NCBI GenBank assembly: GCA_035532215.1
Contig: DATKRK010000312.1
Span: 1-64,000, forward strand
Direction of reading: 5' to 3'
DNA length: 64,000 nt
Source of the DNA: JAICIG01 sp035532215
GTDB taxonomy: Bacteria > Planctomycetota > Planctomycetia > Pirellulales > JAICIG01
Shown here: positions 45,483 through 53,906 of the stretch, piece by piece
Numbering within the stretch: the stretch's first letter is position 1
Layout of the letters: each line of letters begins with the position of its first letter
Translations under genes and position numbers: made by a program
Notes under the pieces: model-generated
Seen by the model: the letters and a program-made list of their open reading frames with translations, nothing else
What the model was told of the DNA's origin: nothing
Databases searched by the model: none

Positions 45483-47108
45483 ATGAGTCACAAGCACTTG
45501 CTCTTCCGCACCGAAGCGCGGGAAAAGGTGCTGCGAGGCGCGACGGCGCTGGTCGACGCGCTGCGGGTTACGTTGGGCCCGAAATCGAAGTGCGTGCTGA
45601 TCGAGAAGAAGTGGGGCAAGCCGATCGTCTGCAACGACGGCGTAACGATCGCCAAGGAAATCGATCTGAAGGACCCCGAAGAGAACCTCGGCGCCCGCAT
45701 GATTCGCGAAGCGGCGGAGCGCACGAGCGACGCCGTCGGCGACGGCACGAGCACTTCGACCATTCTGGCGCACGCCATTTTCGCCGACGGGTTGCGAAAC
45801 GTCGCGGCCGGCGCCAGCGCCATCGATCTTAAACGCGGGCTCGACCGCGGCCTGCGCGTAGCGGTCGAGGTCATTCGCAATCTCTCTCGTCCGGTGGCCA
45901 GCCGGCGGGAAAAGTCGCAAGTGGCCACGATCTCCGCCCATAACGACGCCACGCTCGGCGAGCTCGTCGCCGATGCCATGGAAAAGGTCGGCGCCGAAGG
46001 GGTCGTCTCGGTCGAAGAGGGCAAAGGCGCCGAGACCGCACTGGAGGTGGTCGAAGGAATGCAGTTCGACCGCGGCTTCCTGTCGCCTTACTTCATCACC
46101 GATCCCGAGAAGATGCAGGCCGTGCTCGACGAGCCGGTGATTCTGCTGTTCGAGAAAAAGATCAGCAGCGTCAAAGATCTGTTGCCGCTGTTGGAGCAGT
46201 TCGTGCAGGTGCGAAAGCCGCTGTTGATCGTGGCCGAAGACGTCGACGGCGAGGCGCTCGCCACGCTGGTGGTCAACAAGCTGCGCGGCGTGCTGGCCTC
46301 GGTGGCGGTCAAGGCGCCGGGCTACGGCGATCGCCGCAAGGCCATGATGCAAGACATGGCCATTCTGACCTGCGGCCAGTTCATCGCCGAAGAACTCGGG
46401 CTGAAGCTGGAGAAAATCACCGTCGCCGATCTCGGCAAGGCGCAGCGCGTGGTGATCGACAAAGACAACACCACGATCATCGGCGGCGCCGGCAAGAAAG
46501 AGGCCATCCAAGGCCGTTGCCAGGAAATCCGCAAGCAAATCGAAAAGACCACCTCCGACTACGATCGCGAGAAGCTCGAAGAGCGGCTTGCCAAGCTGGC
46601 CGGCGGGGTGGCCGTAGTTCGCGTCGGCGCTCCGTCCGAAGCGGAAATGAAGAGCCGCAAGGAAGCTCTGGAAGACGCGATCAGCGCCACCAAGGCGGCC
46701 ATCGCCGAAGGCATCGTGCCCGGCGGCGGGCTCACCTTGTTGCGGGCCATCGACGCGGTCGAGCGAGAAGAAGCGGCGTGCGATGGCGACGAACGCACGG
46801 GGCTGCGAATCCTCAAGCGGGCCTTGGAGGCGCCGACCCGGCAGATCGCCGAGAACTCGTCGGTCGACGGCGGCGTGGTCGTCGGGCAGATGCGCAGCGG
46901 AACTGGCAATTACGGCTTCGACGCCGCGCGCGGCAAATACGTCGACATGGTCGAAGCCGGCATCATCGATCCGGCGAAAGTCGTTCGCCTGGCGTTGGAA
47001 AACGCCGTCTCCGTCGCCGGCGTGCTGTTGTTGACCGAAGCCACGCTGACCGAGGCGCCCGAGCCGAAGGGCGAAGCCGCCCACGCCGGCGGATTGCCCG
47101 AGGAATAA
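45483..47108 (+). CDS. divergent GroEL-type chaperonin (Cpn60 paralogue)
   Basis: A protein of 541 residues with an AAAGGAG ribosome binding site. Group I chaperonin throughout: NDGVTIAKEI at 51-60, nucleotide loop GDGTSTST at 86-93 (GDGTTT in the standard form), APGYGDRRKAMMQDMAILT, and LEDAISATKAAIAEGIVPGGG near the C-terminus. Differences from housekeeping GroEL are LGPKSKCVLIEKKWG in place of the GPKGRNV segment, a short Gly-Leu-Pro tail without GGM repeats, and no groES upstream. It is probably an inducible paralogue. The acetyl-CoA synthetase gene follows after 21 bases. Confidence 0.93.
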   Translation: MSHKHLLFRTEAREKVLRGATALVDALRVTLGPKSKCVLIEKKWGKPIVCNDGVTIAKEIDLKDPEENLGARMIREAAERTSDAVGDGTSTSTILAHAIFADGLRNVAAGASAIDLKRGLDRGLRVAVEVIRNLSRPVASRREKSQVATISAHNDATLGELVADAMEKVGAEGVVSVEEGKGAETALEVVEGMQFDRGFLSPYFITDPEKMQAVLDEPVILLFEKKISSVKDLLPLLEQFVQVRKPLLIVAEDVDGEALATLVVNKLRGVLASVAVKAPGYGDRRKAMMQDMAILTCGQFIAEELGLKLEKITVADLGKAQRVVIDKDNTTIIGGAGKKEAIQGRCQEIRKQIEKTTSDYDREKLEERLAKLAGGVAVVRVGAPSEAEMKSRKEALEDAISATKAAIAEGIVPGGGLTLLRAIDAVEREEAACDGDERTGLRILKRALEAPTRQIAENSSVDGGVVVGQMRSGTGNYGFDAARGKYVDMVEAGIIDPAKVVRLALENAVSVAGVLLLTEATLTEAPEPKGEAAHAGGLPEE

Positions 47109-47129
47109 AGCCAGGAAAGGCGGACCGCG

Positions 47130-48899
47130 ATGCCCTTCGCAACGATCGTCAAATCGCCCAACGACCGCAGGGTCGCGCCGAACCTGCGCGATTACGCGCA
47201 GGCCCGCCAGGATTTCTCTTGGGATGAAGCGCGCCGTGAACTCGACGGCTTGCCGGGCGGCGGCCTGAACATTGCCCATGAAGCAATCGATCGCCACGCG
47301 GCCGGGACGTTGGCCGACAAGGTCGCCATCCGCTGGATGAGCCTGGACGGCAAGCTCGAAGATTTCAGCTACGCCCGGCTGCGCGAGTTGACCAATCGCT
47401 TCGCTGGCGCGCTCAAATCGGTCGGCGTCGGCAAGGGCGACCGCGTCTGCGTGCTGGCCGGGCGAATTCCGGAACTGTACGTGGCGGCGCTCGGCGCGCT
47501 GAAGAACCGCAGCGTGTTTTGCCCGCTGTTTTCCGCCTTCGGGCCGGAACCGATCCGGGCGCGGCTAACAATCGCCCAGGCCAAAGTGCTGGTCGCCACG
47601 ACCTCGCTCTACCGGCGGAAAGCGGCCTCCTTGCGAGCCGAACTGCCGTTTCTCGAACATGTGATCCTGATCGGCGACGAGCCTCTGCCCGCCGACGTAC
47701 GCGGCGCGCACAGCTACCGCCAACTGATGGACGCGGCCAGCGACCGCTTCACGATCGAGCCGACCGCCCCCGATGACATGGCGCTGTTGCACTTCACCAG
47801 CGGCACGACCGGCATGCCGAAAGGCGCGATCCACGTCCACGAGGCGGTCGTCGCCCACCACATCACGGGCAAACTGGCGCTCGACCTGCACCCGGACGAC
47901 GTGTTCTGGTGTACGGCCGATCCGGGCTGGGTGACCGGAACTTCGTACGGCATCATCGCCCCGCTGACCATCGGCGTAACGAGCATCATCGACGAAGGCG
48001 ATTTCGACGCCGACCGCTGGTACGGGATCGTGCAAAAAGAACAGGTTTCGGTTTGGTACACCGCGCCCACGGCGATCCGCATGATGATGCGGGCCGGCCT
48101 CGAGGTCGTTCGCAACTACGATCTCGCGAGCCTGCGATTTCTGGCCAGCGTCGGCGAGCCGCTCAATCCCGAGGCGGTGGTGTGGGGCCAAGAGGCGTTC
48201 GGCATGCCGTTTCACGACAACTGGTGGCAGACCGAAACGGGCGGCATCATGGTCGCCAACTACGCCTCGATGGACGTCCGGCCGGGTTCGATGGGCCGGC
48301 CGCTGCCCGGCATCGAGGCGGCCGTCGTTCGCCAACTCGACGACGGGCGCGTCGAGGAAATCGAACAGCCCGGCGAGCAAGGCGAGTTGGCCTTGCGCCC
48401 CGGCTGGCCGTCGATGTTCCGCGGCTACTTGAACGAACCCGAGCGATACCAGAAGTGCTTCGCCGGCGGCTACTACCTGACCGGCGATTTGGCCAAGCGC
48501 GACGCCGACGGCTATTTTTGGTTCGTCGGCCGCAAGGACGACGTGATCAAGACGTCCGGGCATTTGATCGGTCCGTTCGAGGTCGAGAGCATCTTGCTGG
48601 AACATCCGGCCGTGGCCGAAGCGGGCGTGATCGGCAAGCCCGATCCCGTGGCCTTGGAGATCGTCAAGGCGTTCGTGGCGCTCAAGCCCGGCTACGAAGC
48701 GGGCGACGCATTGGCTCGCGAATTGCTAGCCTTCGCCCGCGTGCGGCTGGGCGCCGCGGTGGCGCCGAAGGAATTGAGTTTCGTGGCCTCCGTGCCGAAG
48801 AACCGCGCCGGAAAAATCATGCGGCGGCTGCTCAAGGCGCGCGAACTGGGTCTGCCCGAAGGAGACACGTCGACGCTGGAGGCGAGCGCCGCGTCGTAG
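47130..48899 (+). CDS. acsA: acetyl-CoA synthetase-like AMP-forming ligase
   Basis: A protein of 589 residues with an AGGAAAGGCGG ribosome binding site. ANL-superfamily motifs: LLHFTSGTTGMPKGAIH near 217-233, DPGWVTGTSYGI near 264, NWWQTETGG near 368, YLTGDLAKRDADGYFWFVGRKDDVIKTSGHLIGP near 450-483 and acylation lysine K in PKNRAGKIMRR near 559. The Trp-rich pocket is that of acetate-activating enzymes of the Bacillus AcsA type. It makes acetyl-CoA from acetate, CoA and ATP. It lies in one transcription unit with groEL. Confidence 0.9.
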   Translation: MPFATIVKSPNDRRVAPNLRDYAQARQDFSWDEARRELDGLPGGGLNIAHEAIDRHAAGTLADKVAIRWMSLDGKLEDFSYARLRELTNRFAGALKSVGVGKGDRVCVLAGRIPELYVAALGALKNRSVFCPLFSAFGPEPIRARLTIAQAKVLVATTSLYRRKAASLRAELPFLEHVILIGDEPLPADVRGAHSYRQLMDAASDRFTIEPTAPDDMALLHFTSGTTGMPKGAIHVHEAVVAHHITGKLALDLHPDDVFWCTADPGWVTGTSYGIIAPLTIGVTSIIDEGDFDADRWYGIVQKEQVSVWYTAPTAIRMMMRAGLEVVRNYDLASLRFLASVGEPLNPEAVVWGQEAFGMPFHDNWWQTETGGIMVANYASMDVRPGSMGRPLPGIEAAVVRQLDDGRVEEIEQPGEQGELALRPGWPSMFRGYLNEPERYQKCFAGGYYLTGDLAKRDADGYFWFVGRKDDVIKTSGHLIGPFEVESILLEHPAVAEAGVIGKPDPVALEIVKAFVALKPGYEAGDALARELLAFARVRLGAAVAPKELSFVASVPKNRAGKIMRRLLKARELGLPEGDTSTLEASAAS

Positions 48900-49002
48900 G
48901 CGGATGCGCCGGGCAAAGCGCTCGCGTCGCTTTTCAGCGAGATCGTGAAGGAAGGTTAGGGTCATCCGAGTAAGCACTCTCAAGCAGGAAACGAGGTTTG
49001 TC

Positions 49003-49410
49003 ATGTCCAACGTATTGAACCACGCTGAAATGCACAGCGATCATCGTCAATGGGCCAGCGAGGATGCGCTGTGGGAAGACGACGTCCATCTCTGGCAAGG
49101 AGAACTCGACCAGACTGCGGCCGAGATGAAGAAGATCGAAGCGGCCCTGGCCGAACATCGCCGCTCGCTCGAGTCGCACGCCGAAGCGGTCCGCGACTTT
49201 CGCGAAGAGGAAGACCGCCACGAACATTCGCTGGCCGAGTACGAACGCGGCGAAAGCGGCGAAGATCTGGTCGTCATGGCGCAGAAACACAATGCCGAGG
49301 CCGAGAAGCAGCGGCAGCGCCGCAAAACGCACGAGCGCATCAAGCGGCATCATCACACGATGATCGCCCACTGGCGATTGTTGTGCAAAGCGATCTGCAA
49401 AGAGATGTAA
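49003..49410 (+). CDS. His/Glu-rich coiled-coil protein of unknown function
   Basis: A protein of 135 residues, AAACGAGG ribosome binding site. Soluble and almost entirely helical, with heptad-like Leu/Ala/Glu runs (about 30-110). Some fifteen histidines, many in H-x3-H or HHH spacings, suggest metal binding. No signal peptide and no known family. Lies between acsA and the 2-oxoacid dehydrogenase genes (103 and 32 bases away), so it is probably part of the same unit. Confidence 0.65.
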   Translation: MSNVLNHAEMHSDHRQWASEDALWEDDVHLWQGELDQTAAEMKKIEAALAEHRRSLESHAEAVRDFREEEDRHEHSLAEYERGESGEDLVVMAQKHNAEAEKQRQRRKTHERIKRHHHTMIAHWRLLCKAICKEM

Positions 49411-49442
49411 TCGTTTTCCCGAAGCTCCTTTGAGGTGACGCA

Positions 49443-50468
49443 ATGTCCGGCGCAATCTCCGACGAAACGGCGGTGCAAACGACGACCGCTCCGCGACGGG
49501 CGGCCGAGCGCGACGAGCTGCTCTCGCGGCTGGCACAAATGCTGCTCATCCGAAGGTTCGAGGAAAAGGCGGCCGAGCTGTACAGCCTGGGCAAGATCCA
49601 CGGCTTCCTGCACCTGTATATCGGCGAGGAAGCCGTGGCGGTCGGCGCCATTCCAGCCTTGAGGCCGGACGACGCGATCGTCTCGACTTATCGGGAACAC
49701 GGCCATGCGCTGGTGCGCGGCATCCCGCCTGGCGCGATCATGGCCGAGATGTACGGCAAAGCCAACGGCTGCAGCCGGGGCCGCGGCGGTTCGATGCACC
49801 TGTTCGACGTTTCGCGCCGCTTTTACGGCGGCAACGCCATCGTGGGCGGCGGCCTGCCGTTGGCCGTCGGCCTGGGCCTGGCCGACAAGCTGCAGAAGCG
49901 CGACCGCGTGACGGCGTGCCTGTTCGGCGATGGGGCCGTGGCCGAAGGCGAGTTTCACGAATCGCTGAATCTGGCGGCGCTGTGGAAACTGCCGGTGTTG
50001 TTCCTGTGCGAAAACAATCGCTACGCGATGGGCACGGCCCTCGAACGGCACCAGTCGCAGATCGACATCAGCGCTAAGGCGGCCGCCTACAACGTGCCCT
50101 CCGATGCGGCCGATGGGATGGACTTGCTGGCGGTCGAACGAGCGATGCACAAGGCGCTGGCCGCGGTGCGCGAAGGCGGCGGGCCGTATCTGCTCGAAGC
50201 CCGCACCTACCGCTTCCGCGCACACTCCATGTACGACGCCGAGCTGTACCGCGGCAGGGACGAAGTCGAACAATGGAAAAAACGCGACCCGATCTCGCTG
50301 TTCACCGCCCGGCTGCGCGAGCAGGGCCTTCTGGCGGACGTCGATCTGGCAGAGCTCGAGGTCCATGCCGCCGAGCAAGTGGCGGCGGCAGTGGAGTTCG
50401 CCGAAGCTGGCTCCTGGGAGCCGGTCGAAGATCTGACCAAGGACGTTTACACCCCGGTGACGCCATGA
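49443..50468 (+). CDS. pdhA: 2-oxoacid dehydrogenase E1 component, alpha subunit
   Basis: A protein of 341 residues. Thiamine diphosphate motif GDGAVAEGEFHESLNLAALWKLPVLFLCENN (GDG...NN, about 160-190) and the phosphorylation-loop region YRFRAHSMYDAELYR. It matches PDH/acetoin dehydrogenase E1 alpha. With E1 beta it decarboxylates a 2-oxoacid, most likely pyruvate or acetoin. Its stop overlaps the start of E1 beta (ATGA). Confidence 0.92.
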   Translation: MSGAISDETAVQTTTAPRRAAERDELLSRLAQMLLIRRFEEKAAELYSLGKIHGFLHLYIGEEAVAVGAIPALRPDDAIVSTYREHGHALVRGIPPGAIMAEMYGKANGCSRGRGGSMHLFDVSRRFYGGNAIVGGGLPLAVGLGLADKLQKRDRVTACLFGDGAVAEGEFHESLNLAALWKLPVLFLCENNRYAMGTALERHQSQIDISAKAAAYNVPSDAADGMDLLAVERAMHKALAAVREGGGPYLLEARTYRFRAHSMYDAELYRGRDEVEQWKKRDPISLFTARLREQGLLADVDLAELEVHAAEQVAAAVEFAEAGSWEPVEDLTKDVYTPVTP

Positions 50469-51445
50469 AGACGACCTATCGCGACGCCGTGCGGCTCGGC
50501 CTGCGAGAGGCGCTCACTCGCGATCCTCGCGTGTTTCTGATGGGCGAGGACGTCGGCCGCTACGGCGGCGCCTATGCATGTAGCCGCGGCTTACTGGAAG
50601 AGTTCGGCCCCGAGCGGATTCGCGACACACCGCTTTCGGAATCGACGTTCGTCGGCGCGGGCATCGGCGCGGCGTTGGGCGGGATGCGGCCGATCGTCGA
50701 AGTCATGACCGTGAACTTCAGCCTGTTGGCCCTCGACCAGATCGTCAACAACGCCGCCGCGCTGCGCCACATGTCGGGCGGACAGCTCAGCGTGCCGGTC
50801 GTCGTGCGGATGGCGACCGGCGGAGGACGCCAACTTGCCGCGCAGCACTCGCACAGCCTGGAGGTCTATTACGCCCACATTCCCGGCATCAAGGTCGTGG
50901 CGCCGGCCACCGTTCCCGACGCCCGCGGGATGTTGCTGGCCGCGCTCGACGAGCCCGACCCAGTCGTGATCTTCGAGCATGCCATGCTGTATGGAGTCGA
51001 AGGCGAACTCGACGAGACCGACGGCGCCGTCACGCTCGATCGGGCCGCTATCCGCCGGCCAGGAAGCGACGCCACGGTCATTACCTATGGCGGCTCGCTC
51101 GGCAAGACGCTGGCCGCGGCCGAACAATTGGCGAGCGAAGGCATCCAGGCGGAAGTCATCGATCTGCGTTCGTTGCGGCCGCTCGATATGCCGACCATTT
51201 TGGATTCCGTGGCCCGCACTCGCCGGGCGTTGATCGTCGACGAGGGCTGGCGCACGTGCAGCCTGGCTGCCGAGGTCAGCGCGCAAATCATGGAACGGGG
51301 CTTTTTCGATCTCGATGCGCCGGTGGCCCGTGTGTGCAGCGTCGAAACGCCCATGCCTTACGCCGCGCATTTGGAACAGGCCGCGCTGCCGCAAGCCGAC
51401 AAGATCGCGGCCGCCGTCAGGGAGCTCGTCGATCGCCATGACTGA
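50465..51445 (+). CDS. pdhB: 2-oxoacid dehydrogenase E1 component, beta subunit
   Basis: A protein of 326 residues from ATG 50465. Transketolase-like pyrimidine domain (FLMGEDVGRYGGAY, DTPLSESTFVGAGIGAALGGMRPIVE) and C-terminal domain (DLRSLRPLDMPTILDSVARTRRALIVDEGW) are complete. It contributes the glutamate that activates thiamine diphosphate (E in LSEST, near residue 60). It overlaps E1 alpha by 4 and E2 by 8 bases. Confidence 0.93.
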   Translation: MKTTYRDAVRLGLREALTRDPRVFLMGEDVGRYGGAYACSRGLLEEFGPERIRDTPLSESTFVGAGIGAALGGMRPIVEVMTVNFSLLALDQIVNNAAALRHMSGGQLSVPVVVRMATGGGRQLAAQHSHSLEVYYAHIPGIKVVAPATVPDARGMLLAALDEPDPVVIFEHAMLYGVEGELDETDGAVTLDRAAIRRPGSDATVITYGGSLGKTLAAAEQLASEGIQAEVIDLRSLRPLDMPTILDSVARTRRALIVDEGWRTCSLAAEVSAQIMERGFFDLDAPVARVCSVETPMPYAAHLEQAALPQADKIAAAVRELVDRHD

Positions 51446-52670
51446 CTTCGTGATGCCTAAACTCGGCGCCGATATGGAATCGGGCGTGCTGGTCGCATGG
51501 CACAAGCAGCCGGGCGATACGGTCGCGCGCGGCGATATTATGGCCGATATCGACACGGCCAAGGGCGTGATCGAGGTCGAGTCGTTTGCCAGCGGCACGC
51601 TGGAGACGTTCGTCGCGCGGCCGGGCGAGCGCTACCCGGTCGGCGCCGTGCTGGCTTTGATTCGTGAGGACGGCGCACCGCCGACGGCCTCGGCCGCGCC
51701 GGCGCCCGCGAAGCCGGCCGCCGCGAAACCAGCAGCAGTCGCCGAGCCGCCCGCGCCGAGACCAACCGCCGTTGCTGCAGCGCCCGTGCGCGAGCGACCA
51801 AAAATCGGCGCCTCTCGGCTGCGGATTTCGCCAGCCGCGCGGCGGTTGGCTCGCGAGTTGGGCGTCGACCCTGCAACCGTCGTCGGCAGCGGGCGCGGCG
51901 GCGCGATTATGAGCGAAGACATCGAGCATGCCGTAGCGGCCCGGACGGCGCCGAAGCCGGCCCCGCCGCCGCCCACGCCTGCGCCCGCCGCAACGCTCGC
52001 CGAGCGTGCCGCGGCGATGCGGCAGGCGATCGCCGCCGCCATGAGCCGCTCGAAGCGCGAGATACCGCACTACTACCTGAGCACGACCATCGACTTGCAC
52101 CGCGCCATGACCTGGTTGGGACAGGAAAACGCCAAGCGCCCCATCACCAACCGCTTGCTTTATGGCGCGCTATTGCTGAAGGCCGTGGCCTTGGCGCTGC
52201 ACGAGACTCCGGAACTCAATGCGCTCTGGGAAGGCGATCACGCCGAGCGGAAGCCGGCCATTCATCTGGGCGTGGCGATCTCGTTGCGGCAGGGCGGCCT
52301 GGTGGCGCCGGCGCTGCACGACACCGATCAGTTGAGCCTGGATGAGTTGATGACGAAGCTGCTCGATCTGGTCAGCCGGGCTCGGGCAGGCAAGTTGCGG
52401 GGCTCGGAGATGTCCGATCCCACGATCACCGTGACCAGCCTGGGCGAACAAGGCGTGGAGGCGGTGTTCGGCGTCATTTATCCGCCGCAGGTGGCGCTGG
52501 TCGGTTTCGGCAAAGTGGTCGAGCGGCCGTGGGCCGTGGACGGTCAAATCAAGGTGCGGCCGGTCGTGACGGCGACGCTCTCGGCCGACCATCGCGTCAG
52601 CGACGGTCATCGCGGCGCCATCTTTCTGGCGGCCGTCGACCGCTTGCTGCAGGAGCCGGAAAAACTATGA
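51438..52670 (+). CDS. pdhC: 2-oxoacid dehydrogenase E2 (lipoyl acyltransferase)
   Basis: A protein of 410 residues. One lipoyl domain with lipoylated K42 (DIDTAKGVIEVES); Pro/Ala-rich linker; E3/E1-binding domain near 130-166 (RISPAARRLARELGVDPATVVGSGRGGAIMSEDIEHA); a second Pro/Ala linker; catalytic acyltransferase domain ending with ATLSADHRVSDGHRG, whose His is catalytic. It transfers the acyl group to CoA. Although the E3-binding domain is present, no lipoamide dehydrogenase gene is in the cluster. Confidence 0.93.
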   Translation: MTDFVMPKLGADMESGVLVAWHKQPGDTVARGDIMADIDTAKGVIEVESFASGTLETFVARPGERYPVGAVLALIREDGAPPTASAAPAPAKPAAAKPAAVAEPPAPRPTAVAAAPVRERPKIGASRLRISPAARRLARELGVDPATVVGSGRGGAIMSEDIEHAVAARTAPKPAPPPPTPAPAATLAERAAAMRQAIAAAMSRSKREIPHYYLSTTIDLHRAMTWLGQENAKRPITNRLLYGALLLKAVALALHETPELNALWEGDHAERKPAIHLGVAISLRQGGLVAPALHDTDQLSLDELMTKLLDLVSRARAGKLRGSEMSDPTITVTSLGEQGVEAVFGVIYPPQVALVGFGKVVERPWAVDGQIKVRPVVTATLSADHRVSDGHRGAIFLAAVDRLLQEPEKL

Positions 52671-52933
52671 CTCTCGAAGAAATCCGCTCGACGGTGATCG
52701 AGGCCTTGTGCCAGGTAGCGCCCGAGGCCGATCCGACTCAACTTCGCCCCGACGTCAGCTTTCGCCAGCAGTTGGACATCGACTCGATGGACTTCCTGCG
52801 ATTCGTGATCGCCCTGCACGAAAAGACGCAGCGCGAGATTCCCGAAAAGGATTACCCCAAGCTGACGACGCTCGACGGCTGCGTCGCCTATCTGGCATCG
52901 TTCGAACCGGCCGCGCAGCCGCGGTCGCGCTAG
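52667..52933 (+). CDS. acyl carrier protein
   Basis: A protein of 88 residues, coupled to E2 by ATGA. Four-helix ACP pattern with phosphopantetheine site S40 in LDIDSMDFLRFVIALH, the DSM form rather than the DSL of fatty-acid ACPs. An ACP cotranslated with a 2-oxoacid dehydrogenase is unusual; it might accept acyl groups from the E2 or the neighbouring ligase. No other fatty-acid or polyketide gene is nearby. Confidence 0.88.
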   Translation: MTLEEIRSTVIEALCQVAPEADPTQLRPDVSFRQQLDIDSMDFLRFVIALHEKTQREIPEKDYPKLTTLDGCVAYLASFEPAAQPRSR

Positions 52934-53072
52934 TGCCTCATCAAGTCTGGCTTGACAGCGGGGCGCCTGGCGGCAGAGCGAAGCGATGCCCCAGCGAACC
53001 GGGCTTCGCTAAGGCTCAGCCACGAGCCACCCAACTGTCAAAATGGCTTTGAAGAGGCGCCTAGCCTTCAAT

Positions 53073-53090
53073 GTGTGCCGACATGCACAC
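53073..53090 (+). promoter_or_regulatory. candidate upstream activator site of the hibernation-factor operon
   Basis: GTGTGC-CGACAT-GCACAC is a perfect 6+6 inverted repeat with a 6-base centre, about 128 bases from the minus-12 GC of the sigma-54 element at 53196. It resembles the site at 39246. Confidence 0.55.
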
Positions 53091-53195
53091 CTGTGCTCTT
53101 TTCGCTCGATCGCTCCTTATCGGTTTTGCAATCCGTGAACTCGCCAAACTGCAAGGCGCCCGCAACTTGGGTCTCCGGATAGCGAATCGACGCGG

Positions 53196-53211
53196 CGGCA
53201 CAGCCTTTGCA
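53196..53211 (+). promoter_or_regulatory. sigma-54 promoter of the hibernation-factor operon
   Basis: CGGCACAGCCTTTGCA fits GGCAC-N5-TTGC with GG (53197-53198), ten bases, GC (53209-53210). Predicted start near 53222, a leader of 65 bases to ATG 53287. Confidence 0.7.
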
Positions 53212-53286
53212 ATTTATTAAACCTGCGGGGCAGCAAGCCCCGCGAAATGGAGGATGGGCCTCACCCGAGCCATTAAGGAACGTTGT

Positions 53287-53850
53287 ATGAAACTCCCCGT
53301 GCAAATCAGCTTCCATAACCTGCCCCATTCCGACGAAATCGAAGACATCGTTTACGAGAACGCAGCGCGGCTCGACAGCTTTTGCGAACAGATCATGAGC
53401 TGCCGCGTGGTCGTCGACGTGCCGCACCTGCACCGCAGGCAGGGCAATCTTTATCAGGTGCGGATCGATATCACTGTGCCGGGCGAAGAAATCGCCGTGA
53501 ATCGCGAGGCCGGCCAGCACACGGCCTACAAGGACCTGCGGGTCGCCATCGACGATGCGTTCAACACCGCGGCCCGACTGCTGGAAGACTACGCGCGGCG
53601 GCATCGCCAAGACGTCAAAACGCTCCGCGGCCAGGCCCACGCGAGGGTCGCCAAGATCTTCCCCGAAGCCGGCTACGGCTTCCTGAAAACACTCGAAGGC
53701 CGCGAGGTTTATTTCCACCGCAACAGCCTGCTGGGCTCCGAGTTCGACCAATTGGAACCGGGAACCGAAGTCATGTACGCCGAAGAACAAGGCGAAAAGG
53801 GGCCGCAAGCCAGCTCCGTGAAAGTCGTCGGCCGCCATCATCACGTATAG
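53287..53850 (+). CDS. ribosome hibernation factor (HPF/RaiA) fused to a cold-shock domain
   Basis: A protein of 187 residues, AAGGAAC ribosome binding site before ATG 53287. Residues 1-108 are an S30AE/RaiA domain (SFHNLPHSDEIEDIVYENAARLD, then AYKDLRVAIDDAFNTAARLLEDY). Residues 117-183 are a CspA-like domain with RNP1 GYGFLKT at 129-135 and RNP2-type VYFHRNS at 141-147. The first domain blocks the ribosomal decoding site during stress; the second should bind RNA. The DksA/TraR gene follows after 56 bases. Confidence 0.9.
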   Translation: MKLPVQISFHNLPHSDEIEDIVYENAARLDSFCEQIMSCRVVVDVPHLHRRQGNLYQVRIDITVPGEEIAVNREAGQHTAYKDLRVAIDDAFNTAARLLEDYARRHRQDVKTLRGQAHARVAKIFPEAGYGFLKTLEGREVYFHRNSLLGSEFDQLEPGTEVMYAEEQGEKGPQASSVKVVGRHHHV

Positions 53851-53906
53851 CGGCTCGATCGCGAATCGCGGCGCCGGCGAGGCAAGTAATCGCATGGAGT
53901 TGACCC

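Noticed and set aside
45399..47297. 632-residue frame on the minus strand
   Set aside because: Exact antisense of groEL. Its His/Arg/Gly-rich composition is that of a shadow frame, and it has no ribosome binding site.
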